From contig NZ_BOPB01000011.1 of assembly GCF_016863535.1 (NCBI RefSeq), positions 186,001-250,000 of the forward strand: a stretch of DNA of 64,000 nt, in the 5' to 3' direction. Of this stretch, positions 26,060 through 34,758 are shown one piece after another. The stretch comes from Micromonospora lutea (GTDB taxonomy: Bacteria; Actinomycetota; Actinomycetes; Mycobacteriales; Micromonosporaceae). Each line of letters starts with the position of its first letter. Within the stretch, counting starts at the first letter, position 1. A program made the position numbers and the translations under genes. The notes below the pieces were generated by a model. The model was given only the letters and a program-made list of their open reading frames with translations, did no database searches and was not told the origin of the DNA.

Positions 26060-28084
26060 GTGATTCGCAAGCTGCTGGTCGCGAACCGGGGGGAGATCGC
26101 CCGCCGGGTCTTCGCCACCTGCCGGGCACTCGGGATCGAGACGGTCGCCGTGCACTCCGACGCGGACGCCGACGCGCCCTTCGTCGCCGAGGCGGACGAG
26201 GCGGTCCGGCTCCCCGGCAACGCGCCCGTCGAGACGTACCTCCGGGTCGATCTGATCCTGGACGCTGCCCGCCGCTGCGGTGTGGACGCGATCCATCCCG
26301 GCTACGGATTCCTCGCCGAGAACGCCGAGTTCGCTGCGGCGGTGACCGACGCCGGGCTGACCTGGGTCGGCCCGCCGAGCAAGGCGATCGCCACGATGGG
26401 CGACAAGCTGGCCGCCAAGGCGCTGCTCGCCGAGGCCGGCGTACCGATGTTGCCCAGCTGGACCGAGGCCGACCAGGTCACCGCCTTCCCCGTGCTGGTG
26501 AAGGCGTCCGCCGGGGGCGGCGGTCGCGGCATGCGGGTGGTCCCTGATGCCGAAGGGCTCGCCGAGGCCGTCGCCAGTGCGCGCCGTGAGGCGATGTCGG
26601 CGTTCGGCGACGGCACGGTCTTCATCGAGCGGTACGTCGAACGTGGTCGGCACGTCGAGGTGCAGATCTTCGGCGACCGGTACGGAACCGTGGTGGCGCT
26701 CGGTGCGCGGGACTGCTCGATCCAACGCCGGCACCAGAAGATCGTCGAGGAGGCCCCCGGAGTCCTATCCGACGGGGTGCGGGAACGGCTGCACGAGGCG
26801 GCGGTGGCCGCTGGACGGGCGGTCGACTACGTGGGGGCCGGCACCGTCGAGTTTCTGCTCGCGCCCGACGGGGAGATCCACTTCCTGGAGATGAACACCC
26901 GCCTCCAGGTGGAGCACCCGGTCACCGAGCTGACCACCGGGCTGGACCTGGTCCGGCTGCAACTGCTGGTCGCCGAGGGAGCGCCGCTGCCGCTGACCAC
27001 GACACCGCCGTCCACCGGTCACGCGATCGAGGTACGCCTCTGCGCCGAAGAGCCCGCGCACAGCTACCGGCCCGCCACCGGCACCCTGCACCGGTTCCAC
27101 CTGCCGGGTGTGGCGGCCGAGTTCGGGCCGCTGGCCGCTCCCGGGCTGCGGCTGGACTCCGGCGTGGTGGACGGTTCGGCGGTGAGTGTCCACTTCGACT
27201 CGATGCTCGCCAAGGTGATCGCCTGGGCGCCCACCCGGGTGGCGGCGGCCCGCGCGCTGGCCGGCGCGCTGGCCCGCGCCGAGCTGCACGGCGTCGCCAC
27301 CAACCGGGACCTGCTGATCCGCGTCCTACGGAGCCCGGAGTTCGCCTCGGCCGACATCGACACCGGCTTTCTGGAGCGGCACGCCGAGGTCTTCGAGCCG
27401 ATCCTGCCCACCACCGAGATACCGGTGGTCGCGCTGGCCGCCGCACTGGCGTTGGCCGCCGCTCGCCGGGCTTCGGCACCGGTGCTGGCCGGCCTGCCCT
27501 CGGGCTGGCGCAACGTGCCGGCCTTCCCGCAGGTCACCCGATTCGCTGGCCCGCACGGCGACGAGATCGGCATTCGCTACCGGCTGGATCGCTCGGGCCG
27601 CCTCGTCGAGTGGTCGGTGGCCCACACCGCCGCTGACGGCGTCGGCACCCCCGAGGACCAAACCGACCCCGGGACACCGACCGTCGCCCTCGTCGAGGCG
27701 TACCCGGCGCGGGTCGTGCTCGACGTGGCCGGGGTGCGGCGGGCGTACCGCGTGCACCGGGTGGGGTCGGAGGTTTTCGTGGACGGACCGGCCGGGGCGA
27801 CGAGCCTGACCGAGCTGCCACGTTTCCCGCTGCCCACCGCGCAGTTGGCCGCGGGATCGCTGCTCGCGCCGCTGCCCGGCGCGGTGGCCCGGGTCCATGT
27901 CGAGGTCGGTCAGCGGGTCGCCGCCGGTGACCTGCTGCTGACCCTGGAAGCGATGAAGCTGGAACACCCCGTGCTCGCCCCCACCGATGGTCTGGTCACC
28001 GAGCTGCCGGTGCCGGCCGGCGGTCAGGTCGACACGGGCGCCGTGCTGGCCGTGGTCACCCCCGATGAGGAGTCACCGTCATGA
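26060..28084 (+). CDS. Acyl-CoA carboxylase, biotin carboxylase/biotin carrier (alpha) subunit
   Basis: 674 residues. Biotin carboxylase domains (about 1-450) with ATP-grasp glycine loop KASAGGGGRGMRVV and MNTRLQVEHPVTE, a BT-type middle region, and a C-terminal biotinyl carrier domain whose lysine is in LEAMKLEHPVLAP. The EAMKLEH form (instead of EAMKMEH) is a slight variant. Uses ATP and bicarbonate to carboxylate biotin for the beta subunit. GTG start with a strong GGAGG. Stop overlaps the ATG of the next gene (ATGA). Confidence 0.93.
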   Translation: MIRKLLVANRGEIARRVFATCRALGIETVAVHSDADADAPFVAEADEAVRLPGNAPVETYLRVDLILDAARRCGVDAIHPGYGFLAENAEFAAAVTDAGLTWVGPPSKAIATMGDKLAAKALLAEAGVPMLPSWTEADQVTAFPVLVKASAGGGGRGMRVVPDAEGLAEAVASARREAMSAFGDGTVFIERYVERGRHVEVQIFGDRYGTVVALGARDCSIQRRHQKIVEEAPGVLSDGVRERLHEAAVAAGRAVDYVGAGTVEFLLAPDGEIHFLEMNTRLQVEHPVTELTTGLDLVRLQLLVAEGAPLPLTTTPPSTGHAIEVRLCAEEPAHSYRPATGTLHRFHLPGVAAEFGPLAAPGLRLDSGVVDGSAVSVHFDSMLAKVIAWAPTRVAAARALAGALARAELHGVATNRDLLIRVLRSPEFASADIDTGFLERHAEVFEPILPTTEIPVVALAAALALAAARRASAPVLAGLPSGWRNVPAFPQVTRFAGPHGDEIGIRYRLDRSGRLVEWSVAHTAADGVGTPEDQTDPGTPTVALVEAYPARVVLDVAGVRRAYRVHRVGSEVFVDGPAGATSLTELPRFPLPTAQLAAGSLLAPLPGAVARVHVEVGQRVAAGDLLLTLEAMKLEHPVLAPTDGLVTELPVPAGGQVDTGAVLAVVTPDEESPS

Positions 28085-29271
28085 ACTTCGACCTCACCCC
28101 CGAACAGGACCAGCTCCGCGACGCCGTGCGGGCGCTGGGCCGACGCTACGGCCACCGGTACTTCGTGGAGAAGGCCAAGGCCGGCGAGCACACGACCGAG
28201 CTGTGGCACGAAGCCGGACGGCTCGGCTACCTGGGGGTCAACATCCCCACCGAGTACGGCGGCGGGGGCGGCGGCATCACCGACCTGGCCATCGTCTGCG
28301 AGGAGTTGGCCGCCACCGGCTGCCCGCTGCTGCTGCTCGTGGTCTCTCCCGCGATCGCCGCCACCGTCATCAACCGCCACGGCACCGAGGAGCAGCGCAA
28401 ACGGCACCTGCCGGGTCTGGCCGACGGCTCTCAGAAGATCGTCTTCGCGATCACCGAGCCGGACGCCGGCTCGAACTTCCATCGCCTCGCCACGGTGGCC
28501 CGCCGGGACGGCGACGACTGGTTGCTGTCCGGCCGCAAGTGCTACATCTCCGGCGTCGACGAGGCCGGGCACATCCTGGTGGTGGCCCGCGTCGCCGCCG
28601 GGGACGGCAGTGCCGGCTCGGCGGACGGGTCTCCGCAGCGGCTCCAGCCGGCACTGTTCCTCGTGCCGACCGACGCGCCCGGCCTGACCTCGTCCAAGCT
28701 GGACATGGAGATCGTCTCGCCGGAGAACCAGTTCCTGCTCTATCTGGACGACGTACGACTGCCGGCCGATGCCCTGGTCGGCGAGTCGTTGGACGCCGGC
28801 CTGCCGGCCCTCTTCTCCGGACTCAATCCGGAACGGATCACGGTCGCCGCGATGGGCGCCGGCACCGGCCGCTACGCCATCGAACGCGCCTCCGAGTACA
28901 CCGCTACGCGAAAGGTGTGGGGTGGCCGCAGCATCGGCGCCCACCAGGGCGTCTCCCACCCCCTCGCGCACGCGGCAGTCCAGGTGGAGCTGGCTCGGCT
29001 GATGATCCAGAAGGCGGCGACGCTGTACGACGCCGGCCGTGACCTGGAAGCCGGCATCTCCGCCAACATGGCCAAGTACGCGGCCGGCGAGGCGGCGGCC
29101 CTCGCCGTCGACACGGCGGTCCAGGCGCTCGGCGGTGCCGGCATGACCACCGAGTACGGCGTAGCCACCCTGCTGGGGGCGGTACGGGCGGGTCGGATCG
29201 CTCCGGTCAGCCGCGAGATGATTCTCAACTTCGTCGCCCAACACGTCCTCGGCCAGGACAAGTCGTACTGA
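28081..29271 (+). CDS. Acyl-CoA dehydrogenase (second)
   Basis: 396-residue FAD-dependent acyl-CoA dehydrogenase, last gene of the operon. The family blocks FAITEPDAGSNFHRLA, LGVNIPTEYGGGGGG, RKVWGGRSIGAHQGVSHPLA and ALGGAGMTTEYGV are present. It differs clearly from the dehydrogenase at 23144, so the operon encodes two distinct oxidation steps. ATG overlaps the carboxylase stop. The operon end converges on the TIR gene with 30 bases between. Confidence 0.9.
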   Translation: MNFDLTPEQDQLRDAVRALGRRYGHRYFVEKAKAGEHTTELWHEAGRLGYLGVNIPTEYGGGGGGITDLAIVCEELAATGCPLLLLVVSPAIAATVINRHGTEEQRKRHLPGLADGSQKIVFAITEPDAGSNFHRLATVARRDGDDWLLSGRKCYISGVDEAGHILVVARVAAGDGSAGSADGSPQRLQPALFLVPTDAPGLTSSKLDMEIVSPENQFLLYLDDVRLPADALVGESLDAGLPALFSGLNPERITVAAMGAGTGRYAIERASEYTATRKVWGGRSIGAHQGVSHPLAHAAVQVELARLMIQKAATLYDAGRDLEAGISANMAKYAAGEAAALAVDTAVQALGGAGMTTEYGVATLLGAVRAGRIAPVSREMILNFVAQHVLGQDKSY

Positions 29272-29301
29272 GCAGCCGCGCCGGAGGGCGCACTCCCACA
29301 G

Positions 29302-30906
29302 TCACCGGGACAGGTACGACCTGGCTGCGGAAATCGTCGACGCCACCTCTGCGACGGGATGCGCCGATCTCAACGCAGCCAGGAGTGCGACCCGGGAGAT
29401 ATCACTGATCGGCATCGCCGGCCCCCGGCCGTTGGATCCCGCGAAGGCATCGATGCCGAGCAGCGAAACGCATGTCTCCAGGTCGAACGCGATACCGTCG
29501 AGCTGCAGGTTTTCGCCCTTCCGGAAGTACTGCCGTACCTGCGCGTAGGTGACCTCCGGGATACGCGCCACGACTATCAGGTTCACCAACATCTCCGACC
29601 ATTCGGTGGCGATCGCGACCAGTCGAAGTTGAGCAGTCGCCGCCAGATCGTCGGGAAAATTGAGTTCGTCGCGGTCCGACAAGCAGCGGCGAGCAGTGAG
29701 AACGGGATGCGGTAGACCGTTGGAGGCCTTGTCGAACTCCCAGTCCATGCTTTCACCGACCGATATCATCCAGGTCGACGGCTCGCTGGCGACATGCTTT
29801 CCGCGTCTGGTGAGCAGCATCGTGTTGTCGCCACCCGTGACGACCACCAGGTGGACGTCCAACCGCCGGGGCATCCGGAGCAGGTCCGCCCTACCCGCCG
29901 CCACCTCAGCCTGGATCCGGGGCACGAGTCGCTTCGTCGCCTCGGACGTCCAGTAGTCTGATCTCGCCAATTCGAGCGTGACCACGTCTCCCTGATCGAT
30001 GACTGGCGCGTGCCACTCCACCAGGTGCGCCTTGGGCCGGTTGGGCTTTGGTTCGACGCTTGTCAGCAGGTCGGCAGCAATGTAGTCGGGGTGCGAGCTG
30101 ACATCGCCGATCAGACCAGCGTCTTCCACCATGACGTGACTCAGGTCGACACCCGCGTAATCGCAGATGGACGAATCGAGGACGATCGTACCGGCGACAA
30201 GTTCGGCACCGAGTGCGTCCATGTCCATCCCGACTCGGTTCGGGAGTCCGATGGCGGTCAGGTGACGGTCGGTCAGGTCCGAGTCGACAGCCGCTGTCGA
30301 CCGCTCCGCCGCACCCAGCCGGTCACGAACACCCCTGTGCTGGCCTGGTACGGCTGGGCCCAGCTCAGCAGGCTGCAACTGCTTGAGCTGACCCATGATC
30401 TCCCGAATCTCGGCCTCGAGAAGAGGGCGACGTGGACCCGACGTCCGGGGTAGTTCACGGCGTACGTCCGCCAGCCGCAATTTCAACTCTGCGATGATCC
30501 CGTCACGGGTACCCATCCAGGTCAGGTGACTCCGCAACTGCGCTAGACCCGTAGAGAAATCTCCGAAGTCTATGTACTGCCGGGAACCGAGCCGAAACGG
30601 CATCTCGATGTGCGGATCCAGACGCAGCGGGATCACGGGCTTCTTGGAACTCAGCGCACGGCCCCACTCCTGTTTGCAGACCGATTCGGCGCTGACGCTG
30701 TCTTCCGTCATGACGAACAACAGCCCCCGACAGGAGCTCAACGCCTCGGCGATCTGTTCGTCCCAGTCCCGTCCCGGACGAAGATCCCGCTTGTCCAGCC
30801 ATACCGAACAGGCTGGAGGTCCGGATTCCAACGCGTCGGCCAGCCGCAACGCAAATTCCGCACCGTCAACCGAGGAGTAGCTGAGGAAAAAACGTCCTAG
30901 CGCCAT
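29302..30906 (-). CDS. TIR-domain protein with C-terminal Nudix-like region
   Basis: 534 residues. Residues 4-125 form a TIR domain: FFLSYSSVDGAEFALRLADAL, VWLDKRDLRPGRDWDEQI and CRGLLFVMTEDSVSAESVCKQEW, with E80 in the place of the catalytic Glu of TIR NAD-hydrolases. A charged, probably coiled-coil segment follows (about 133-180). The C-terminal half is not recognised with certainty; NTMLLTRRGKHVASEPSTWM plus ISVGESMD and ARRCLSDRDEL resemble a Nudix fold whose REUXEE motif has decayed. Bacterial TIR proteins are often antiphage effectors that consume NAD or make cyclic ADP-ribose signals; that role here is inferred. Its ATG overlaps the stop of a small upstream frame (TAATG). Confidence 0.8.
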   Translation of the reverse strand: MALGRFFLSYSSVDGAEFALRLADALESGPPACSVWLDKRDLRPGRDWDEQIAEALSSCRGLLFVMTEDSVSAESVCKQEWGRALSSKKPVIPLRLDPHIEMPFRLGSRQYIDFGDFSTGLAQLRSHLTWMGTRDGIIAELKLRLADVRRELPRTSGPRRPLLEAEIREIMGQLKQLQPAELGPAVPGQHRGVRDRLGAAERSTAAVDSDLTDRHLTAIGLPNRVGMDMDALGAELVAGTIVLDSSICDYAGVDLSHVMVEDAGLIGDVSSHPDYIAADLLTSVEPKPNRPKAHLVEWHAPVIDQGDVVTLELARSDYWTSEATKRLVPRIQAEVAAGRADLLRMPRRLDVHLVVVTGGDNTMLLTRRGKHVASEPSTWMISVGESMDWEFDKASNGLPHPVLTARRCLSDRDELNFPDDLAATAQLRLVAIATEWSEMLVNLIVVARIPEVTYAQVRQYFRKGENLQLDGIAFDLETCVSLLGIDAFAGSNGRGPAMPISDISRVALLAALRSAHPVAEVASTISAARSYLSR

Positions 30907-31172
30907 TATTGCTTCCCACCGCTCGACCGGCCCCGGCCCACAGCAGACAAATGAGCTGCCTGCGCCTCATCCTCCCCGCAGCAGACCGCTGAGACAGCAG
31001 CCAGCAGCTGGGACGGAACCCGCCGGGGCGCAGCCGGAGCCCGCAGCCCCACCCTGCTCCTGCCGTAGGTGTGGATGCGCATGGCCTCGAACACGCTCCT
31101 CATCACCGCCCCGCCGTCAACGCCGCTGGCTACTGGCTCCGCTACGCCGAATGCGAGGTTACCCGGCTCCAT
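30906..31172 (-). CDS. Hypothetical small protein coupled to TIR gene
   Basis: Possible 88-residue gene. Its ATG lies 31 bases inside the end of the nucleotidyltransferase-like gene and its TAA overlaps the ATG of the TIR gene (TAATG), which is the arrangement of translationally coupled genes. The product (MEPGNLAFGVAEPVASGVDG... ending VGRGRSSGGKQ) has no domain I recognise and no membrane segment; it contains two cysteines (VCCGEDE). It could also be a chance frame in the 235-base spacer. Confidence 0.3.
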   Translation of the reverse strand: MEPGNLAFGVAEPVASGVDGGAVMRSVFEAMRIHTYGRSRVGLRAPAAPRRVPSQLLAAVSAVCCGEDEAQAAHLSAVGRGRSSGGKQ

Positions 31173-32749
31173 TCGGCATGAAGATCCAGCGGGTCCACCA
31201 ACCCCATACGGGTAAAGGCATCTCGGAATGACATGGGGTTATCCGCGACAACCTGATTGTAGGAGGTCGAGTCGATGGTGCCGAGCGCTTCAGTGTAGCG
31301 CATCGATATCGATTCCGAGCCGGTGAGCAGAGTTGACACACTCTGATCGCCCGAGATGGCGCCGTTACCGCTGAACCTGAATGCGGCACCGCGCGGGCCA
31401 GCGACGGACAGGTGGTCAGCGGCGCTCCAGATCGCTACTCCGCCCCGACCCACCTCAAGGCGCCCGTAGGAGCCGCGCACCACCACGGCGCCATCCACCA
31501 CAGACCGTGGATCCCGGATCTCGGCACCCAGCACGATCGACTCATTGACCGTCACTCCCGGAGCCAATGCCGAGTCTTTGACGAATGAGCCGCCGTTCGC
31601 CAATTCGTCAGGCAGGCCAAGGAACGCTCGTAGCGTGTTTCCCTCGGTCGAGTCCTCGAAGAGGTCGGCGAACGCCGACCGCAAGGACTGGTGGTTTCCC
31701 GCGTCGAGCCAGTACGGCTCACCGAAGTCGAGGATGGCAATCCTGAGGTCACGGCCGAGCTTTGCCCGGAGGTTGCGCTTGGCTGCCTGCACCACCTGGA
31801 AGAAGTCGGGCATGCACGCGTGCAGCTCGCGGAACCCCGGCCTCGATCCAGCGTCCTCCTCCCGCCCGAAGGACTCCCACTCCGCCTCGCTCGTACACTG
31901 CAGCGCCACCCAGAAGTACGGATCCCAGTTGGCGGCCGACACCTGGTCGAGCAACTCGTCCTTGAACACTGCGGCAAGTTCGCTGAGGAACGTGTTGGAG
32001 GCGGCGAAGCTACCCAGGTTCACGTAGGTCTGCGTGTTCCCGCTACCAGCCAGGTCGGCCAGCTTCCTACGGACCGAGGGCAGCGGCTGGCGTCCGATCT
32101 CCTGCAGCACCAACCCGGTGGCCGGGTCGACGACAAGCCACTCCTTCTGGTTCGCGAGGAGCTCGTTCGGCTCGGTCCGCCAGCCGAAACGGACCACGTC
32201 CACGTCGGCGTACTGCCCGGGTGAGCTGTCCAGGGGCGTGCTGGGGATGAGGATCTCGTCCCCCCACCGGACCACGAGTCCGTCGAATCCGCCGCCGCGC
32301 AGGCAGTCGATGCATGCCGCGGTCGACCTGATCGCCGCCTCACCAACCGTGTAGCCACGGTGATGGGCGTCCACATCGGGGAGCGGGAACGCCGACTTCA
32401 TGTTGCCCAACGCCTGCGTGTAAGGGCTGAGCCTTGTCCCGGAGCCGATGAACATGACGATCTGCTCGATCGGGCTGCCGGTACCGTCACGTTGACCGTC
32501 GGGAACCGCATTCGCGTACGCCTGGAGGGTGCCGAGGAAGTTGCCCTTGCGGCCATGTTCCGAGGTCACGAGCGGCTGCGACTGCTCTCGACCGGGATTG
32601 CGCCGGTGCCCGTCACTGACCCGACCGGAGTCGAGCATGGCCCTCCAGAAGTTCTCTTCCCGAGGCCCGCCCGTCACGATGAGTGCCCGAGCGCATGCGT
32701 CTGACCGGTCTCTGGCCATACGCGCGTTGTCGACCTGCCTGTCACTCAC
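31142..32749 (-). CDS. Sugar nucleotidyltransferase-like protein with beta-helix C-terminus
   Basis: 535 residues, GTG start. The segment IGSGTRLSPYTQALGNMKSA then FPLP resembles the NTP-binding loop of sugar-1-phosphate nucleotidyltransferases (GxGTRLxPxTxxxxK), although it lies about 100 residues from the N-terminus rather than at it. Later motifs GLVVRWGDEILIP and ILDFGEPYWLDAGNHQSLR fit a metal-dependent active-site region, and residues about 390-450 (SFVKDSALAPGVTVNESIVL, IRDPRSVVDGAVVV) look like left-handed beta-helix hexapeptide turns as in GlmU-type enzymes. The function is unknown; synthesis of an activated sugar or alcohol is inferred. Same strand as the TIR, GMC and aminotransferase genes. 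Confidence 0.6.
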   Translation of the reverse strand: MSDRQVDNARMARDRSDACARALIVTGGPREENFWRAMLDSGRVSDGHRRNPGREQSQPLVTSEHGRKGNFLGTLQAYANAVPDGQRDGTGSPIEQIVMFIGSGTRLSPYTQALGNMKSAFPLPDVDAHHRGYTVGEAAIRSTAACIDCLRGGGFDGLVVRWGDEILIPSTPLDSSPGQYADVDVVRFGWRTEPNELLANQKEWLVVDPATGLVLQEIGRQPLPSVRRKLADLAGSGNTQTYVNLGSFAASNTFLSELAAVFKDELLDQVSAANWDPYFWVALQCTSEAEWESFGREEDAGSRPGFRELHACMPDFFQVVQAAKRNLRAKLGRDLRIAILDFGEPYWLDAGNHQSLRSAFADLFEDSTEGNTLRAFLGLPDELANGGSFVKDSALAPGVTVNESIVLGAEIRDPRSVVDGAVVVRGSYGRLEVGRGGVAIWSAADHLSVAGPRGAAFRFSGNGAISGDQSVSTLLTGSESISMRYTEALGTIDSTSYNQVVADNPMSFRDAFTRMGLVDPLDLHAEWSRVTSHSA

Positions 32750-33291
32750 CTTTTACACCTCGCTGTGCCGCCACTGAAGCATTCAGCAGGGGACCCTTCC
32801 CTCGGGAAGCAGATTCCCCTCCTTGATTAAATGTCAATTTACCGCGCCCCTTTTCGGCGCGCACCAACGACAATACTCGCCACCCCGACCCGGTGCTCGC
32901 AAATTGACTTGTCCGAGCCGTTTGGGGCGTTGAATTCTGAGATCTGTCAAGCGGGCTCCCTCCCTTCTTGCCAACTATATGGGAGCAAGACCGCTGGAGT
33001 CCGATGGAACAGCCGTTGCGCCTGCCTGTTTGGGCGGGTGGCGGCCATCCTACGAGAGCGCCGGCGAGGGCGGCGGGCCAGGGGGCTGTCGTACGCTTGC
33101 CGGTGGTTCCGATCCTGCCGCGCCAGCGCGAACGCCTGCCGGTAACCGGCCCGCGACGCCTTGTTGTCCAAGGTACCGCCCGGCGAGGGGCACCGCGCAG
33201 GGTAATGCCGCCAGGAATGCGCATGCGATGGTCAACCCACCCGAAAGCAATCGGAGAAGGCGGTGGTCTGGCCAGGACCGCCGGGCGATCC
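32750..33291. other. 542-base spacer of lower GC, no confident gene
   Basis: Between the nucleotidyltransferase-like gene and the GMC oxidoreductase gene. It contains AT-rich patches unusual for this window (around 32826-32845 and 32970-32990). On the minus strand TTGACA followed by AT-rich sequence lies about 80 bases before the GTG at 32749 and may be part of its promoter. Short minus-strand frames exist (for example 32947-33171 and 33050-33250, the latter with a hydrophobic stretch) but neither has a ribosome binding site or recognisable product; they could be one decayed gene split by a frameshift. Confidence 0.4.
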
Positions 33292-34707
33292 CTAGGACGC
33301 GGAGTCGAGTAGGTGCACCAAGCCGTCCGCCAGTCTGTAGCCCATCGCGGTGAGGGTCAGAATCGGATTGGCGGTCCCCACACTGGCGAATGCGGCACCG
33401 TCACCGACAAAAACGTTCTCCGTGCCGAACAGCAGGCCATTCCTCGTTGCTGCACTCTCCTGCTCCGCGGCACTGATTCTCAGCGTTCCCACCTCGTGGT
33501 AACTGGCCCCGCAGGGTAGCGGGCGCGGCGGCGTGAGCCAACGAGATCCGAACGACGAGACAACATCGTCCATGAGGGAGATCATCGATATCGTCCGGCG
33601 CTCGTCGTCGGGCGACCGCGTCAACTCGGTGATCGCTTTAGCCACACCGTGGGCGTCGACCCGGTCCGGGGAGATCAGAACTCGATTCTCTCGACGAGGA
33701 TCCATGGCCGCCGAGCCGGTCACCCGCAGCAACAATCGGTTGTCATCGGAATGCGTGGTCGACCGGATTTCTATCTGATACCGATCATCGAGACCTGATC
33801 CCAGCGGGGGGATGTAGACATTCACCGGACCATGGCGCAGCTCCGGACGGTCACTTACATCGAGATAACCCCTGCAGTATATGTGTTCGGCGAGGTAGCG
33901 CCCGACGGCCGACGAGCTCGATTGCGCCTCGGCAATCTCGGATACCATGACCAGCCGGGCGGATTCGACCGGGCTTGCCGCGAGGACAAACACCGCGCCG
34001 TGGATGGAAAGGGTTGACTCCTCTCCCTGCCGCAGTCGAACACAACGGGCCTTGTGCACCCGCGAACTTCTCGACCGACTACCGTCAAGTTTCACCACCA
34101 TTGTCTCGGTGAAGACACTCAGGCGCTTTCTGCCGCTGTCGCGGTCCCTGCCCAACAGCCCCAGGAGCCGCTCCGCCGAGCTTTTGTGCGGGTAACCACC
34201 CTCAATGGTTCCTGCCACTTCGGAATTCGGCCCGTGCGGAGGATGCCTGGCATTGAACCCACCCAGGACGTCACACACAAAATCTTGGGACGGACCAGCG
34301 CTCTGGGTACTGCCGAGAAGTCGCTTCTCCGCCTCGACAAAGTACGGATTCAGGGCACCTGGACCAACCCCCCACAGTCCTTCTCGCCACAGCGTGAAAT
34401 CCTGCTCGTAGAACCGGTGCAGTTGGCCGCCACCAACGACACCCCGCCCACCCAGGCAGGGCAGCAACCGCCCACCGCGACTCAGGTCGCCCTCCCACGG
34501 ACAGGCCCCGTGCTCGACAAGAAAGCGATCCCGCTCATTTATCGATCGGGGAGAGTCGTAGAAATGCTGTCGCAACAGCACAGGCCCACGCTCGACAACT
34601 GCGATCGTCGCTGCGGGATGTTTCTCGTAGAGACGCTCAGCCACCGCGACGCCTGCGGGACCCGACCCAATGATCACCACGTCAAAGACGTGTTCCCCCA
34701 CTGACAT
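33292..34707 (-). CDS. GMC-family FAD-dependent oxidoreductase
   Basis: 471-residue flavoprotein. N-terminal Rossmann dinucleotide motif VVIIGSGPAGVAVAERL with the usual E in VVERG; C-terminal GMC_C region with SYHEVGTLR (active-site His) and NVFVGDGAAFASVGTANPILT. Enzymes of this type oxidise an alcohol to an aldehyde or ketone; close functional analogues in aminoglycoside pathways (NeoQ/BtrQ type) oxidise a sugar hydroxyl before transamination. The aminotransferase encoded just upstream makes that oxidise-then-aminate logic attractive here, but the substrate is unknown. Has its own promoter box TATACT seven bases before the ATG. Confidence 0.85.
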   Translation of the reverse strand: MSVGEHVFDVVIIGSGPAGVAVAERLYEKHPAATIAVVERGPVLLRQHFYDSPRSINERDRFLVEHGACPWEGDLSRGGRLLPCLGGRGVVGGGQLHRFYEQDFTLWREGLWGVGPGALNPYFVEAEKRLLGSTQSAGPSQDFVCDVLGGFNARHPPHGPNSEVAGTIEGGYPHKSSAERLLGLLGRDRDSGRKRLSVFTETMVVKLDGSRSRSSRVHKARCVRLRQGEESTLSIHGAVFVLAASPVESARLVMVSEIAEAQSSSSAVGRYLAEHIYCRGYLDVSDRPELRHGPVNVYIPPLGSGLDDRYQIEIRSTTHSDDNRLLLRVTGSAAMDPRRENRVLISPDRVDAHGVAKAITELTRSPDDERRTISMISLMDDVVSSFGSRWLTPPRPLPCGASYHEVGTLRISAAEQESAATRNGLLFGTENVFVGDGAAFASVGTANPILTLTAMGYRLADGLVHLLDSAS

Positions 34708-34714
34708 GCGTCGA

Positions 34715-34720
34715 AGTATA
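34715..34720 (-). promoter_or_regulatory. -10 box, leaderless start of GMC oxidoreductase
   Basis: TATACT on the minus strand, the best -10 match in this region, seven bases before the ATG at 34707. It lies in the 51-base gap after the aminotransferase stop, so the GMC gene can be transcribed separately. Confidence 0.55.
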
Positions 34721-34758
34721 CCTGCGTGGTGGACGTTTTCATATCGTCACACCAGCGC

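Noticed and set aside
32742..33224. 160-codon minus-strand frame upstream of the nucleotidyltransferase-like gene
   Set aside because: Arg/Gly-rich with no start site and no similarity; it runs into the next gene's start region, so it is treated as non-coding spacer.
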